Shown here piece by piece: positions 1-9,121 of a stretch of DNA of 64,000 bases. The translations under genes were made by a program, and so were the position numbers. Origin of the DNA: Vibrio proteolyticus NBRC 13287 (GTDB lineage: Bacteria; Pseudomonadota; Gammaproteobacteria; Enterobacterales; Vibrionaceae); the NCBI RefSeq assembly GCF_000467125.1, contig NZ_BATJ01000005.1, forward strand, positions 94,798-158,797, in the 5' to 3' direction. Position 1 is the stretch's first letter. Each line of letters opens with the position of its first letter. The notes under the pieces were generated by a model. That model did not search any database. It worked only from the letters and a program-made list of their open reading frames with translations, and was not told the DNA's origin.

Positions 1-331
1 CGACAACTTCAATGCCCCGCCAGACATCCCCTTTAGCATCGGCGATGGTTTTGCCGGTTTCCTGTGACAGCAAGGTCGCCAGTTCTTCGTGATGCTCTTT
101 GAGCAGATGTTGATAGCGCAGCATCAAACGGGCGCGCTCCGGTACGGCCACGTTTTTCCACGTTTCAAACACGGTCGCCGCATTGCGGATGGCTTCTTCC
201 ATCTCGCTCTGGGTGGCACACGGCAATTTCGCAATGGCTTCGTTGGTCGCCGGGTTGGTCACCTCAACCCATTCCGTCGCCTGAGACTGACGAAACTCAC
301 CACCAATAAACAGGGGAACTGACTCAATCAT
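1..331 (-). CDS. mmsA: Methylmalonate-semialdehyde dehydrogenase, N-terminal part (runs off the window)
   Basis: The first 110 codons of a CoA-acylating aldehyde dehydrogenase; the gene continues past base 1. The visible part has the family's N-terminal pattern: FIGGEF near residue 9, VTNPATNE near residue 29, then a helical stretch ending in LSQETGKTIADAKGDV. That 'E-GKT-ADA-GDV' run is typical of MmsA, which converts methylmalonate semialdehyde to propionyl-CoA in valine breakdown. The ATG at 331 is preceded by AAGGA about 8 bases upstream. It lies 61 bases downstream of the thiolase gene on the same strand, so the two probably form one operon running left. The catalytic cysteine lies outside the window. 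Confidence 0.85.
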   Translation of the reverse strand, partial: MIESVPLFIGGEFRQSQATEWVEVTNPATNEAIAKLPCATQSEMEEAIRNAATVFETWKNVAVPERARLMLRYQHLLKEHHEELATLLSQETGKTIADAKGDVWRGIEVV

Positions 332-392
332 AACTGGATCCTTATTCGTCCATGTTGGCCGACCTGTACCACGTGGCCGGTACTCGTTTCAT

Positions 393-1616
393 TTACAGGG
401 GAATTTCTATGCCGACTGCCGTCGCTTCACCGCCGCCAATGCAGAGCGAAGCCACACCACGCATGACTTTTTTCTTGGTTGGGTCGCCGTCTGTTCCCAG
501 CGACTGCAATTGACGCAAACTGTGGATCAGAGAGACCAGAATACGGGCGCCACTGGCGCCTATCGGATGGCCGAGTGCACATGCGCCGCCTTTGACGTTG
601 ACTTTGTCTTCGTCCAGAGCCAGGTGTTGCACCGCGATCTGCGCCACGACCGCAAAAGCTTCGTTGATCTCCCAGAGATCCACTTCATCCACCGACCAGT
701 CCAGTTCGGACAGCAAGTGTTCAATGGCGTACACTGGTGCCAGAGTAAATTCAGCCGGTTTGCGGGCATGGGTCGCGTGCCCTTTGATGATGGCTAAAGG
801 TTCCAGCCCGTGATGCATGGCGGTTTCCGCGTCCATGACCACCAGCGCGGCCGCGCCGTCCGCAATGGCGCTGGAATTGGCTGGTGTGATGGTACCGTTG
901 GCAGCGAACGCCGGACGTAACGTGGGTATTTTTTCAGGCTTAATCGATTGGGGATGTTCGTCATAATCGAGCAGAATTTGCGAGCCCGACTTGGCATCAC
1001 TGACATCAACCGGCGCCATTTCGTCCACAAACAGGTGCTGACGCTGCGCATCCATTGCACGCGATGCCGATTTCAGTGCCCACTCATCCATCTGCTCTCT
1101 GGTGAAGTGGAGACGATAAGCGATTTGCTGCGCGTAAACCCCCATCAGCTCTCCCTCATAAGCATCTTGCAGCCCATCGAGAAACATATGATCGTAGGTG
1201 GTTTTATGCCCCATGCGCATCCCGCCGCGCGCTTCTTTCAGCAAATACGGCGCATTGGTCATGCTTTCCATTCCGCCGGCTATCACGCAGTGGGTTGAGC
1301 CCGCTCTAATCAAATCGTGGGCCAGCATGACCGCTTTCATGCCCGAGCCGCAGACCTTATTCAGCGTGGTACAACCGACCGATTGAGGTAAACCCGCCCC
1401 TAATGCGGCTTGGCGCGCAGGGGCCTGACCACACCCGGCAGGCAATACGCAGCCCATCAGCACTTCACTGACCATTTCCGGAGGTAACGTTATTGAATCC
1501 ATCGCCGCTTTGATGGCATGTTGCCCCAGTTGCGGTGATGAGAATGCGCTCAGTTTTCCCTGAAAGCGCCCTATCGGCGTCCTTTTTGCCGACACAATCC
1601 ATATGGTGTTTTCCAT
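393..1616 (-). CDS. Acetyl-CoA C-acetyltransferase (thiolase)
   Basis: A 407-residue thiolase of full family length. All catalytic landmarks are present: nucleophilic Cys89 in NKVCGSG, N318-E-A-F, His350 in GGACALGHPIG and Cys392 in LCIGGGEAT. It cleaves or forms acetoacetyl-CoA or a related 3-ketoacyl-CoA. Beside the liu genes its likely job is thiolysis at the end of leucine or isoleucine breakdown; the exact chain length cannot be read from sequence. It is divergent from liuR, and the shared region carries two LiuR-type palindromes, so it is probably part of the same regulon. mmsA follows on the same strand. Confidence 0.93.
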   Translation of the reverse strand: MENTIWIVSAKRTPIGRFQGKLSAFSSPQLGQHAIKAAMDSITLPPEMVSEVLMGCVLPAGCGQAPARQAALGAGLPQSVGCTTLNKVCGSGMKAVMLAHDLIRAGSTHCVIAGGMESMTNAPYLLKEARGGMRMGHKTTYDHMFLDGLQDAYEGELMGVYAQQIAYRLHFTREQMDEWALKSASRAMDAQRQHLFVDEMAPVDVSDAKSGSQILLDYDEHPQSIKPEKIPTLRPAFAANGTITPANSSAIADGAAALVVMDAETAMHHGLEPLAIIKGHATHARKPAEFTLAPVYAIEHLLSELDWSVDEVDLWEINEAFAVVAQIAVQHLALDEDKVNVKGGACALGHPIGASGARILVSLIHSLRQLQSLGTDGDPTKKKVMRGVASLCIGGGEATAVGIEIPL

Positions 1617-1758
1617 GACCCGTCCTCATTGGCGAACGTTGGGTTCACAGCACCGGGATCATTACTCAGGCTTTACCACTCAATACAACAGACCGGCATT
1701 TCGCCGATACAAGCCTGGACTGCAATCGCATGCGACCATGAATCCACACTGTGATTTC

Positions 1759-1774
1759 TTGACGTTTACGTAAG
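1759..1774. promoter_or_regulatory. LiuR-type operator, copy 1 (imperfect)
   Basis: TTGACGTTTACGTAAG, a 16-bp imperfect palindrome resembling the TTTACGT-N2-ACGTAAA motif known for LiuR. It sits in the divergent region between the thiolase gene and liuR, 29 bases from copy 2. The call is motif recognition only. Confidence 0.65.
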
Positions 1775-1787
1775 CATAGCACTAACA

Positions 1788-1803
1788 TTTACGTAAACGT
1801 AAA
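1788..1803. promoter_or_regulatory. LiuR-type operator, copy 2 (perfect arms)
   Basis: TTTACGTAAACGTAAA: the two 7-base arms TTTACGT and ACGTAAA are exact inverted repeats around a central AA. This is the better match to the LiuR motif. Its place between divergent genes suits control of both the thiolase-mmsA arm and liuR-liuABCE. Confidence 0.75.
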
Positions 1804-1904
1804 GAAACAGACTGACAACATTTAAATCTCTTGTCTGAATGAGTGTCAGCAGATTTGAACACGTTTTAAATTTTCGTCGCCACACAGCTGGAGGGCATGA
1901 TCAG

Positions 1905-2282
1905 GTGGAAACGTATAAAATCAGTGAACTGGCCAAAGAGTTCGATATCACGACCAGAAGCATCCGTTTCTATGAGGATATGGACCTGATCCACCCAACC
2001 CGTCAAGGCAAAATCAGGATCTATCAACGGCGCGACAAAATTCGCCTGAAACTGATCCTTCGCGGCAAGCGGCTGGGGTTTTCTCTGGCTGAAATCCGCG
2101 AATTGTTTGAGCTTTACGACACCAATCAATGTGACACCCAGCTACTGAAAATGCTGTCCATCATCGATGAGAAACAGGCGACGTTACAACGGCAGATGGA
2201 TGACATCAATGTGGTAATGAGTGAACTCAATGCTGCCAGGGAGCGCTGTCATCAGGCGCTCAACCGTTCCGAATCGGGCTGA
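1905..2282 (+). CDS. liuR: MerR-family regulator of branched-chain catabolism (LiuR)
   Basis: A 125-residue MerR-type regulator. The N-terminal winged helix starts ETYKISELAKEFDITTRSIRFYED, the typical LiuR opening, followed by the GxRIYxxRD wing and a C-terminal helix (about residues 75-115) that would form the dimerising coiled coil. The frame is open from an ATG at 1839, but the family N-terminus matches the GTG at 1905, preceded by GGAGG 10 bases upstream; the ATG inside that gap is in another frame. LiuR usually represses liu genes until branched-chain acyl-CoA intermediates accumulate. It lies 113 bases before liuA, and two matching operators lie upstream. The start is less certain than the identity. 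Confidence 0.88.
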   Translation: METYKISELAKEFDITTRSIRFYEDMDLIHPTRQGKIRIYQRRDKIRLKLILRGKRLGFSLAEIRELFELYDTNQCDTQLLKMLSIIDEKQATLQRQMDDINVVMSELNAARERCHQALNRSESG

Positions 2283-2395
2283 ACTTCCGCCGGAAAACAT
2301 GAAGCCGTTCTTTTAAAGATTCATACAGCCCAGTAATCATCAACAAGCACAACCCAAGAGCATCCGGCCATACGCCGATGCTCTCAGGAGGCGTT

Positions 2396-3565
2396 ATGAA
2401 AGTGGATTACCAACCGCTGAACTTTGGTCTTGGGGAAACCATCGACCTGCTCAGAGAACACGTCAATGCATTCGCGGCGCAACACATTGCACCCATCGCC
2501 GCTCAGATCGACAAGGATAATCAGTTCCCCAACCCATTGTGGCCATTATTGGGTGAAATGGGGCTGCTCGGCGTCACCGTCAGTGAAACCTACGGCGGTG
2601 CTGGAATGGGTTATCTGGCTCACGTCGTCGCAATGGAGGAAATCAGCCGAGCCTCGGCCTCTGTCGCGCTCAGTTACGGCGCGCATTCCAACCTGTGCGT
2701 CAACCAGATTTTCCGTAACGGTAACGACGAACAAAAAGCCAAATACCTGCCTAAACTGGTTGACGGCACGCACGTCGGTGCACTAGCGATGAGCGAAGCC
2801 AACTCTGGCTCCGATGTGGTCAGCATGCAACTTAAAGCGGAACGCACCGAAGGCGGCTATCGGCTAACTGGCAACAAAATGTGGATCACCAATGGCCCGG
2901 ATGCTGATGTTTTGGTGGTGTACGCCAAGACCGAGCCCCAGGCAAAATCACGAGGTATTACGGCATTTATTATCGAGCGGGGCTTTGCCGGATTCAGTCA
3001 TGCTCAGAAACTCGACAAACTGGGCATGCGAGGCTCGAACACTTGCGAACTGGTGTTTGATCGCTGCTTTGTGCCAGACGCGAACGTACTCGGTAAGGTT
3101 AATCAGGGTGTAGAAGTATTGATGAGCGGTCTCGATTACGAGCGGGTGGTGCTCGCGGCAGGCCCGCTTGGCATCATGCAAGCTTGCATCGATCTTGTTC
3201 TGCCTTACATCCATGACCGGAAACAGTTCGGTCAGTCGATCGGCGAGTTTCAGTTGGTGCAGGCAAAAGTTGCCGACATATACACCAGAATGAACGCCGC
3301 GCGCGCTTACGTGTACACCGTGGCGGCCGCGTGTGATCGCGGCGAAGTCACTCGTAAAGACGCCGCTGGTGCAATTCTCTACAGCGCCGAACTGGCCACA
3401 CAAATGGCGCTCGACGCGATTCAGTTGCTGGGAGGTAACGGTTACATCAACGAGTTTGCCGCCGGACGCCTGCTGCGAGACGCCAAGTTGTATGAAATTG
3501 GTGCCGGCACTTCCGAGATCAGGCGAATTTTGATTGGCCGGGAACTGTTTGAGCAGTCCCGGTAA
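2396..3565 (+). CDS. liuA: Isovaleryl-CoA dehydrogenase
   Basis: A 389-residue acyl-CoA dehydrogenase that oxidises isovaleryl-CoA to 3-methylcrotonyl-CoA in leucine breakdown. It has the flavin-fold signatures [13 protein letters not shown] (about 128-140) and KMWITNG (161-167). The catalytic base fits the isovaleryl type: Glu249 lies in [12 protein letters not shown], while the position used by most other family members reads [12 protein letters not shown]. The ATG at 2396 has AGGAGG 4 bases upstream and gives the family's usual length; an upstream in-frame ATG at 2378 has no such site. It is first of four clustered liu genes, 40 bases before liuB. Confidence 0.95.
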   Translation: MKVDYQPLNFGLGETIDLLREHVNAFAAQHIAPIAAQIDKDNQFPNPLWPLLGEMGLLGVTVSETYGGAGMGYLAHVVAMEEISRASASVALSYGAHSNLCVNQIFRNGNDEQKAKYLPKLVDGTHVGALAMSEANSGSDVVSMQLKAERTEGGYRLTGNKMWITNGPDADVLVVYAKTEPQAKSRGITAFIIERGFAGFSHAQKLDKLGMRGSNTCELVFDRCFVPDANVLGKVNQGVEVLMSGLDYERVVLAAGPLGIMQACIDLVLPYIHDRKQFGQSIGEFQLVQAKVADIYTRMNAARAYVYTVAAACDRGEVTRKDAAGAILYSAELATQMALDAIQLLGGNGYINEFAAGRLLRDAKLYEIGAGTSEIRRILIGRELFEQSR

Positions 3566-3605
3566 CGAATAACCCCATTTAATGGCATAGTGGAAAGGAC
3601 GATTC

Positions 3606-5210
3606 ATGGCCATCATTCAAACCAAAGCCAAGCTGCATGACGACCTGTTTGTCACCAACCAAAAAGTCATGGCTGAACTGGTTGAACAACTGTATTCAGA
3701 CATCGAAATCATCCGTCAGGGTGGCGGACCTGCCGCGCTGGAACATCAGCGCAAAAAAGGCAAACTTCCGGTACGCGAGCGCATTGCGGCTTTGCTCGAC
3801 AAAGACAGTGAGTTTCTGGAAATCGGTCAGTTTGCCGCCTGGCGTGTCTACGAGGAATCTGTGCCCTGTGCCGGAGTTGTGGCCGGCATCGGCACCATTG
3901 AGGGAATCGAGTGCATGGTGATTGCCAACGATCCGTCAGTCAAAGGTGGCACGTATTATCCACTTACCGTCAAAAAGCACCTTCGTGCTCAGGAGATCGC
4001 GCAGCGTTGTCGCCTGCCTTGTGTGTATCTGGTCGACTCAGGTGGTGCCAACTTGCCGCATCAGGCCGAAGTGTTCCCAGACAAAGAACATTTTGGCCGG
4101 ATCTTTTTTAACCAGGCTCGCATGTCCGCACAGGGCATCCCTCAGATCTCCGTGGTCCTCGGCCTGTGCACTGCAGGCGGAGCCTACATTCCTGCGATGG
4201 CTGACGTGTCGATAATCGTCAAAGAGCAAGGCACCATCTTCCTTGCAGGACCTCCTCTGGTCAAAGCCGCTACCGGTGAAATCGTAACCGATGAGGAGCT
4301 GGGTGGCGCTGACGTGCATTGCAAAAAATCGGGAGTCGCCGACTATTATGCGCTCAATGAAGAGCATGCACTGACGCTGGCGCGCCAAGCGGTAATCAGC
4401 AGCAACGAACTCCCCACAGCCTCTCCCGCTCACGAAGTGTTACCACCACGCTACCCGGCGGAAGACATGTACGGCATCGTTAACGCCAATTTACGTCTCT
4501 CTTTTGATGTGCGTGAAATCATTGCTCGCCTGGTGGATGATTCTAACTTTGATGAATTTAAAGCCTTATATGGCACAACACTGGTGTGTGGGTTTGCCCG
4601 GCTACATGGTTACCCGATTGGGATCGTCGCCAATAACGGAATTCTGTTTTCCGAGTCTGCACAAAAAGGGGCACATTTTATCGAACTGTGTGCCAAGCGA
4701 AAAATTCCGTTGCTGTTTTTACAAAACATCACCGGGTTTATGGTCGGCAAAAAAATGGAATCGGAAGGCATTGCCAAACATGGCGCCAAGCTGGTGATGG
4801 CGGTGGCCTGCGCCGATGTGCCTAAATTTACCGTGATTATCGGTGGTTCTTATGGTGCAGGGAACTATGGCATGTGTGGGCGGGCTTACGATCCAACCTT
4901 GATCTGGATGTGGCCGAATGCCCGAATCTCGGTGATGGGTGGCGAACAGGCAGCGGGGGTTATGACCCAGGTGAAACGCGAGCGAATGAAACGCAGTGGT
5001 GAAAACTGGGACAGCGACGCTGAACAAACCTACCGTCAATCCATGCTGGATCTGTACGAAAATCAGGGGTTACCCCATTACGCCAGTGCACGCTTATGGG
5101 ACGATGGCATCATTGACCCGAAAGAAACCCGGCGCACACTCGGTTTTGCGCTCAAAGCGGCATCACGAGCCCCGACTCCAGACAGTCAGTTTGGTATTTT
5201 CCGCATGTAA
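3606..5210 (+). CDS. liuB: Methylcrotonyl-CoA carboxylase, carboxyltransferase (beta) subunit
   Basis: A 534-residue biotin-dependent carboxyltransferase of full length, with N- and C-terminal crotonase-type halves. Key features are [33 protein letters not shown] (about 194-206), the propionyl/methylcrotonyl carboxylase segment around [11 protein letters not shown], and [19 protein letters not shown]. It moves the carboxyl group from biotin to 3-methylcrotonyl-CoA. It needs a biotin carboxylase/biotin-carrier partner, LiuD, which is not in this window. The start is preceded by AAAGGA 6 bases upstream. liuC follows after 10 bases. Confidence 0.95.
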   Translation: MAIIQTKAKLHDDLFVTNQKVMAELVEQLYSDIEIIRQGGGPAALEHQRKKGKLPVRERIAALLDKDSEFLEIGQFAAWRVYEESVPCAGVVAGIGTIEGIECMVIANDPSVKGGTYYPLTVKKHLRAQEIAQRCRLPCVYLVDSGGANLPHQAEVFPDKEHFGRIFFNQARMSAQGIPQISVVLGLCTAGGAYIPAMADVSIIVKEQGTIFLAGPPLVKAATGEIVTDEELGGADVHCKKSGVADYYALNEEHALTLARQAVISSNELPTASPAHEVLPPRYPAEDMYGIVNANLRLSFDVREIIARLVDDSNFDEFKALYGTTLVCGFARLHGYPIGIVANNGILFSESAQKGAHFIELCAKRKIPLLFLQNITGFMVGKKMESEGIAKHGAKLVMAVACADVPKFTVIIGGSYGAGNYGMCGRAYDPTLIWMWPNARISVMGGEQAAGVMTQVKRERMKRSGENWDSDAEQTYRQSMLDLYENQGLPHYASARLWDDGIIDPKETRRTLGFALKAASRAPTPDSQFGIFRM

Positions 5211-5220
5211 GGAGTGAAAT

Positions 5221-6042
5221 ATGTCTCGTTCGGAAACGGTAATCCCAACCCCGGAACAGCTTATCTGCACCATTGACAGCAGCGGTATCGCTAAGCTCAC
5301 GCTGAATCGCACCCGCAAACACAATGCGTTTGACGGAGACATGATCGAAGCGCTACTGACCTGTCTGTCGTCATTAAAAGCCGCTCCAGACGTGCGTTGC
5401 CTGATACTCAATGCGAACGGCGCCCACTTTTCAGCCGGTGCCGATCTGCACTGGATGAAATCCATGGCGGGCAAAAGCCAACACGAAAACTTGAGAGATG
5501 CCGGTCGGTTGGCCGCCCTAATGCACCAACTCGATACCTTCCCCCACCCGACTATCGCCGTGGTTCATGGTAGCGCTTACGGTGGTGCCTTGGGGTTGAT
5601 CTGTTGTTGTGACATCGCCATTGCCGAGCAAGATGCACAGTTTTGCTTAAGTGAGGTTAAGCTCGGACTGATCCCGGCCACAATCGGCCCGTATGTGTGC
5701 CGAGCTATGGGGGTTCGTCAGGCGCGGCGATTTATGTTAACCGCCGAACGCATCAGTGCAACTACCGCTCTGGATCTGGGATTATTACACAGCGTGGAAG
5801 CCGATCACGATGCCCTGCATCTGCAAATGAATTTTCTCATCCAATCTATACTGGCAAATAGCCCTCAAGCGGTTTCGGCAGCTAAACAACTGTGTCAACG
5901 TTGTGAAAATCACCCTATCGACCAGGCTTTGATTAACCACACCAGCGACGCGATCGCAGCAATTCGAGTTTCACCAGAAGGACAAGAAGGCCTGAACGCC
6001 TTCTTCGACAAACGGCGGCCATACTGGAATAAGGAGAGATGA
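5221..6042 (+). CDS. liuC: Methylglutaconyl-CoA hydratase (enoyl-CoA hydratase family)
   Basis: A 273-residue crotonase-fold protein. It has the CoA-binding and oxyanion-hole segments HFSAGADLHWMK (about 64-75) and HGSAYGGALGLICCCDIAIA, and the catalytic-loop region SEVKLGLIPATIGPYV. It hydrates 3-methylglutaconyl-CoA to HMG-CoA. The assignment over other enoyl-CoA hydratases rests mainly on its place between liuB and liuE. TAAGGAG lies 6 bases before the ATG. The stop TGA at 6040-6042 is followed one base later by the liuE ATG, where a liuD gene is often found. Confidence 0.9.
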   Translation: MSRSETVIPTPEQLICTIDSSGIAKLTLNRTRKHNAFDGDMIEALLTCLSSLKAAPDVRCLILNANGAHFSAGADLHWMKSMAGKSQHENLRDAGRLAALMHQLDTFPHPTIAVVHGSAYGGALGLICCCDIAIAEQDAQFCLSEVKLGLIPATIGPYVCRAMGVRQARRFMLTAERISATTALDLGLLHSVEADHDALHLQMNFLIQSILANSPQAVSAAKQLCQRCENHPIDQALINHTSDAIAAIRVSPEGQEGLNAFFDKRRPYWNKER

Positions 6043-6043
6043 G

Positions 6044-6967
6044 ATGTCGGAAGAGAGCCTGCTACCAAACGCAGTACGGATAATTGAAGTCGGCGCCCGG
6101 GATGGTTTGCAAAATGAAGCGCAGCTCCCAACGGAAATGAAAGTTAAACTGATTGATCAACTCTCGTTAACCGGACTGACGCACATAGAAGCTGGCGCAT
6201 TTGTCTCGCCGAAACGAGTGCCGCAAATGGCCGATTCCACGCAGGTGTTTAGCCAGATCAAACGCCAGCCGGGGATCACCTACTCAGCGCTGACACCCAA
6301 CCTGCGAGGGTTCGAACAAGCCGTACAAAGCGGCGCCTCTCAGGTGGCTGTTTTCACCTCGTCGTCAGAAGGTTTCTGCCAGCACAACATTCATTGTTCG
6401 ATAAGCGAGAGTCTGCAACGTTTTGAACCTGTAATTGAAGCTGCAAAGCGCCAAGGTATTGCGGTGCGGGGTTATTTATCCTGTGTCGCCGACTGTCCGT
6501 ATGACGGCCCGACCGACCCCGATCAGGTTGCGTCGGTTGCCAAAGCACTGATCGAACTCGGCTGCTATGAGGTGTCACTTGGCGACACGATAGGCACCGG
6601 CACGCCTTATCGGATCGCCAAAATGCTGGAAGCAGTAAGACGTTGTGTACCAGCGACCGAGCTGGCGGTGCACTTTCATGACACTTGGGGTCAGGCATTG
6701 GCGAATATCTATCAGGCGTTGAACATGGGCATCTCGACGATAGACAGCAGTGTGGCTGGATTAGGAGGCTGCCCTTATGCGCCCGGTGCTTCCGGCAATG
6801 TCGCCACAGAAGACGTATTGTACCTGTGCCAGGGGCTTGAGATTGATACCGGTGTCGATCTTCAGGCAGTCGCGCAAGCCGGTTGGATGATCAGCCGGGC
6901 ATTGAACCGACAGCCTACATCCAAAGTCTCTCTGGCGCTGCGCCATCAGCAACAAAACCCGGTCTGA
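6044..6967 (+). CDS. liuE: Hydroxymethylglutaryl-CoA lyase
   Basis: A 307-residue TIM-barrel lyase that splits HMG-CoA into acetoacetate and acetyl-CoA, the last leucine-specific step. It shows EVGARDGLQNE near residue 15 (catalytic Arg-Asp pair), the metal-binding HFHDTWGQALAN region, and the signature SSVAGLGGCPYAPGASGN with its active-site cysteine. It starts one base after the liuC stop, with AAGGAGAG overlapping the end of liuC, so translation is probably coupled. No acetoacetate-activating CoA transferase or synthetase is seen nearby; the thiolase at 393-1616 could act after activation. Confidence 0.95.
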   Translation: MSEESLLPNAVRIIEVGARDGLQNEAQLPTEMKVKLIDQLSLTGLTHIEAGAFVSPKRVPQMADSTQVFSQIKRQPGITYSALTPNLRGFEQAVQSGASQVAVFTSSSEGFCQHNIHCSISESLQRFEPVIEAAKRQGIAVRGYLSCVADCPYDGPTDPDQVASVAKALIELGCYEVSLGDTIGTGTPYRIAKMLEAVRRCVPATELAVHFHDTWGQALANIYQALNMGISTIDSSVAGLGGCPYAPGASGNVATEDVLYLCQGLEIDTGVDLQAVAQAGWMISRALNRQPTSKVSLALRHQQQNPV

Positions 6968-7039
6968 GGTCACATATTTCGCTGCCCGTGCCCGTTATGA
7001 TGAAAATCTGTCAGCAGTATCAAGGCCTAAGGATCAACT

Positions 7040-8200
7040 ATGGATACGCCATCCAACGACGCACCAGTTTTTAATGCGGTCGCTTTTCGCAAAAATCTGC
7101 ACCGTTTCCCTGAGTTGTCGCTGGAAGAGGTGAACACGTCTCAAACCATCGCGCGCGTGCTCAGTTCATTCGGCCTGAAGCCGGTAACCGAAATCGGCGG
7201 GCACGGTTTGTTCTGTATTATTGAAGGTGAAGACGAAGGCGAAACCACCTTGATCCGCGCAGACTTTGATGCCCTGCCAATTGAAGAACAGGCACAACAT
7301 GATCACGTCTCGGCTAACCATGGAGTAATGCATGCTTGTGGTCATGACGGTCACACTACCTCCTTGCTTAAAATCGCGCAGCAGTTAGCCGAGCATCCTC
7401 CTAAGTCCGGTCAGGTGGTGTTACTGTTTCAGCCAGCAGAAGAGATCGGCACAGGCGCCGCTTCGATGCTGACGCATCCGGCACTGCGCGACCTGACCGT
7501 CGACAACGCCTATGCTTACCACAATCTGCCTGGCTATCCGCTGCACCAGATCGTCGTCAAGACAGACACCTTTGCCTGCGCATCCACTGGTGTATCTATC
7601 ACACTCACCGGTAAAACTTCACACGCGGCAAGGCCTGAAAATGGGATCAGCCCAACCAACACGATGATGGACATCATGCAACTGCTGCAAGGAATGCCAC
7701 AACGCTTTCCCGACGCTTTCAGCTTGGTGACTATTGTGCATGCACAGCTGGGCGAAGCGGCGTATGGTGTCTCTCCGGGAGAAGCGAAAGTCATGGCGAC
7801 AATGCGCAGCGAATGCAATGAAACGTTTCAGGCGATGCAGACGCTGCTGACCGAGGCACTACAAGAGTTCAGAGCACAAAGTGGGTTGGACATTCATGTA
7901 GAGTGGGATGAGCCGTTTAACGCAACCGTTAACTCAGCACAGCATGTCTCAATGCTGGTCGAACAAGCAAACCAGCTCGGACTTTCCGTTCATCAACTCG
8001 ATGAACCGATGCGCTGGTCAGAAGACTTCGCTGAGTTTCTGCTCAAATGGCGCGGCGCGATGTTTTGCATCGGCAGCGGAACACACCATCCGGAACTGCA
8101 TAACCCGGATTACGACTTTCCAGACGACATTATGGACACAGCAGCATCCCTATTCGTCGCCCTGATCCGACGTCAGCACGGTTTAACCCAAGACTTGTAA
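7040..8200 (+). CDS. M20-family amidohydrolase (N-acyl amino acid hydrolase type)
   Basis: A 386-residue metal-dependent amidohydrolase related to hippurate/N-acetyl-amino-acid hydrolases and IAA-amino acid hydrolases. Metal-binding residues are visible: HACGHDGHT (Cys100, His102), PAEEIGTGA with the catalytic/metal Glu pair, YHNLPG, and the C-terminal LHNPDYDFPDD. The dimerisation lid domain spans roughly 180-290 (SHAARPENGISP). AAGGAT precedes the start. It lies 72 bases after liuE on the same strand and may be co-transcribed, for example to release leucine-type amino acids from N-acyl conjugates; that link is inference and the substrate is unknown. Confidence 0.88.
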   Translation: MDTPSNDAPVFNAVAFRKNLHRFPELSLEEVNTSQTIARVLSSFGLKPVTEIGGHGLFCIIEGEDEGETTLIRADFDALPIEEQAQHDHVSANHGVMHACGHDGHTTSLLKIAQQLAEHPPKSGQVVLLFQPAEEIGTGAASMLTHPALRDLTVDNAYAYHNLPGYPLHQIVVKTDTFACASTGVSITLTGKTSHAARPENGISPTNTMMDIMQLLQGMPQRFPDAFSLVTIVHAQLGEAAYGVSPGEAKVMATMRSECNETFQAMQTLLTEALQEFRAQSGLDIHVEWDEPFNATVNSAQHVSMLVEQANQLGLSVHQLDEPMRWSEDFAEFLLKWRGAMFCIGSGTHHPELHNPDYDFPDDIMDTAASLFVALIRRQHGLTQDL

Positions 8201-8211
8201 ACCGGTGCAGT

Positions 8212-8736
8212 TTAGGCAGGCAACACTTCTTCAATGGCTTCATAAACCAAAACGTCCCCTACACGTTTGCTCTCCATCAACGCCAACGAGTAAACCGGTA
8301 GTTCAGCCATCTCGGCCTTGAGTGAATGTACTTTATCACGCAACGTCATGTTTCTTCCTAAAGTAATATGCGGCGTGTACTGGCGCCGCTCTGCATAAAA
8401 CCCCATGTCGTTTAGCCTGTCCCGCATCCGGTTTTGCAGTGCCATCAGCTCCGCTTGTTGCTGGACACCTAACCACACCAACTGCCGCCCTTTCACCGAA
8501 AAAGCGCCAAAATGATCCACCCGAATGCTCTGTGGGCACTGGTCCAACTGATAAAGTACCTCTGTCAGTGTTTTCTTTTCCGTCGGCGTGGCCTCACCAA
8601 TGAACTCCAGTGTGACGTGGTAGTTTGACTCGCGTGTCAGGCGCCCCTTGATAGCATGGCTGGCCAGCTGTTTCTGATAATGCGTGATGCGTGTTTTGGT
8701 GTCGGTATCAAATGTCAGAGCGTAAAACAAACGCAT
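8212..8736 (-). CDS. thpR: RNA 2',3'-cyclic phosphodiesterase (2H family, LigT/ThpR)
   Basis: A 174-residue 2H phosphoesterase with the two HxTL-type catalytic motifs spaced as in the family: YHVTLEFIG (about residue 40) and TPHITLGR (about 120). It opens 2',3'-cyclic phosphates on RNA ends in vitro; the physiological role is unsettled. The ATG at 8736 was chosen because GAGGAGG lies 6 bases upstream and MRLFYAL is the family opening; an in-frame start 15 bases earlier overlaps that site. It is convergent with the M20 gene, 11 bases apart. Confidence 0.9.
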   Translation of the reverse strand: MRLFYALTFDTDTKTRITHYQKQLASHAIKGRLTRESNYHVTLEFIGEATPTEKKTLTEVLYQLDQCPQSIRVDHFGAFSVKGRQLVWLGVQQQAELMALQNRMRDRLNDMGFYAERRQYTPHITLGRNMTLRDKVHSLKAEMAELPVYSLALMESKRVGDVLVYEAIEEVLPA

Positions 8737-9121
8737 GGCGTTCCTCCTCAATCACTGCCAGCAAATACCCGAGTTATAAGGAAATTATACTCAAACTGAG
8801 TCAGGAAGCGATGTTATGGGCTTACGACCCTATATCCTTATTACGTTTAGGCGCCTGCTTGTTCTCACTTTCAGCATATTTAAGCAACGTATTCCTCCGC
8901 CTAACGTCAAACTGAAAAAAACGCCCATCCGGCCCCATATTAAACAAAACTTTTTTTCACACCGCCTTGTCCTCTTTTTGAAAAACACCCACCTTAGACG
9001 CGTGATTTAACGCCTTAAAACGGCGATTTGAGCCACTTTTAAATCTCTGTTTTTAAAGAAGTTATTTTTGTAGAAAATCAAACACTTGCAATGTTAGTCT
9101 GCACGCAACAAAGGAGACAAC
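8737..9121. other. Intergenic region upstream of the qnr-like gene
   Basis: About 385 bases between divergent thpR and the qnr-like gene. It becomes AT-rich toward the qnr side. No open frame with a ribosome site was convincing. I looked for a CTG-N10-CAG LexA box of the kind before qnrB and saw none. Weak hairpins such as CGCC-N7-GGCG near 9010 were not judged significant. Confidence 0.5.

Noticed and set aside
8737..9121. LexA (SOS) box before the qnr-like gene
   Set aside because: No CTG-N10-CAG arrangement was found on inspection.
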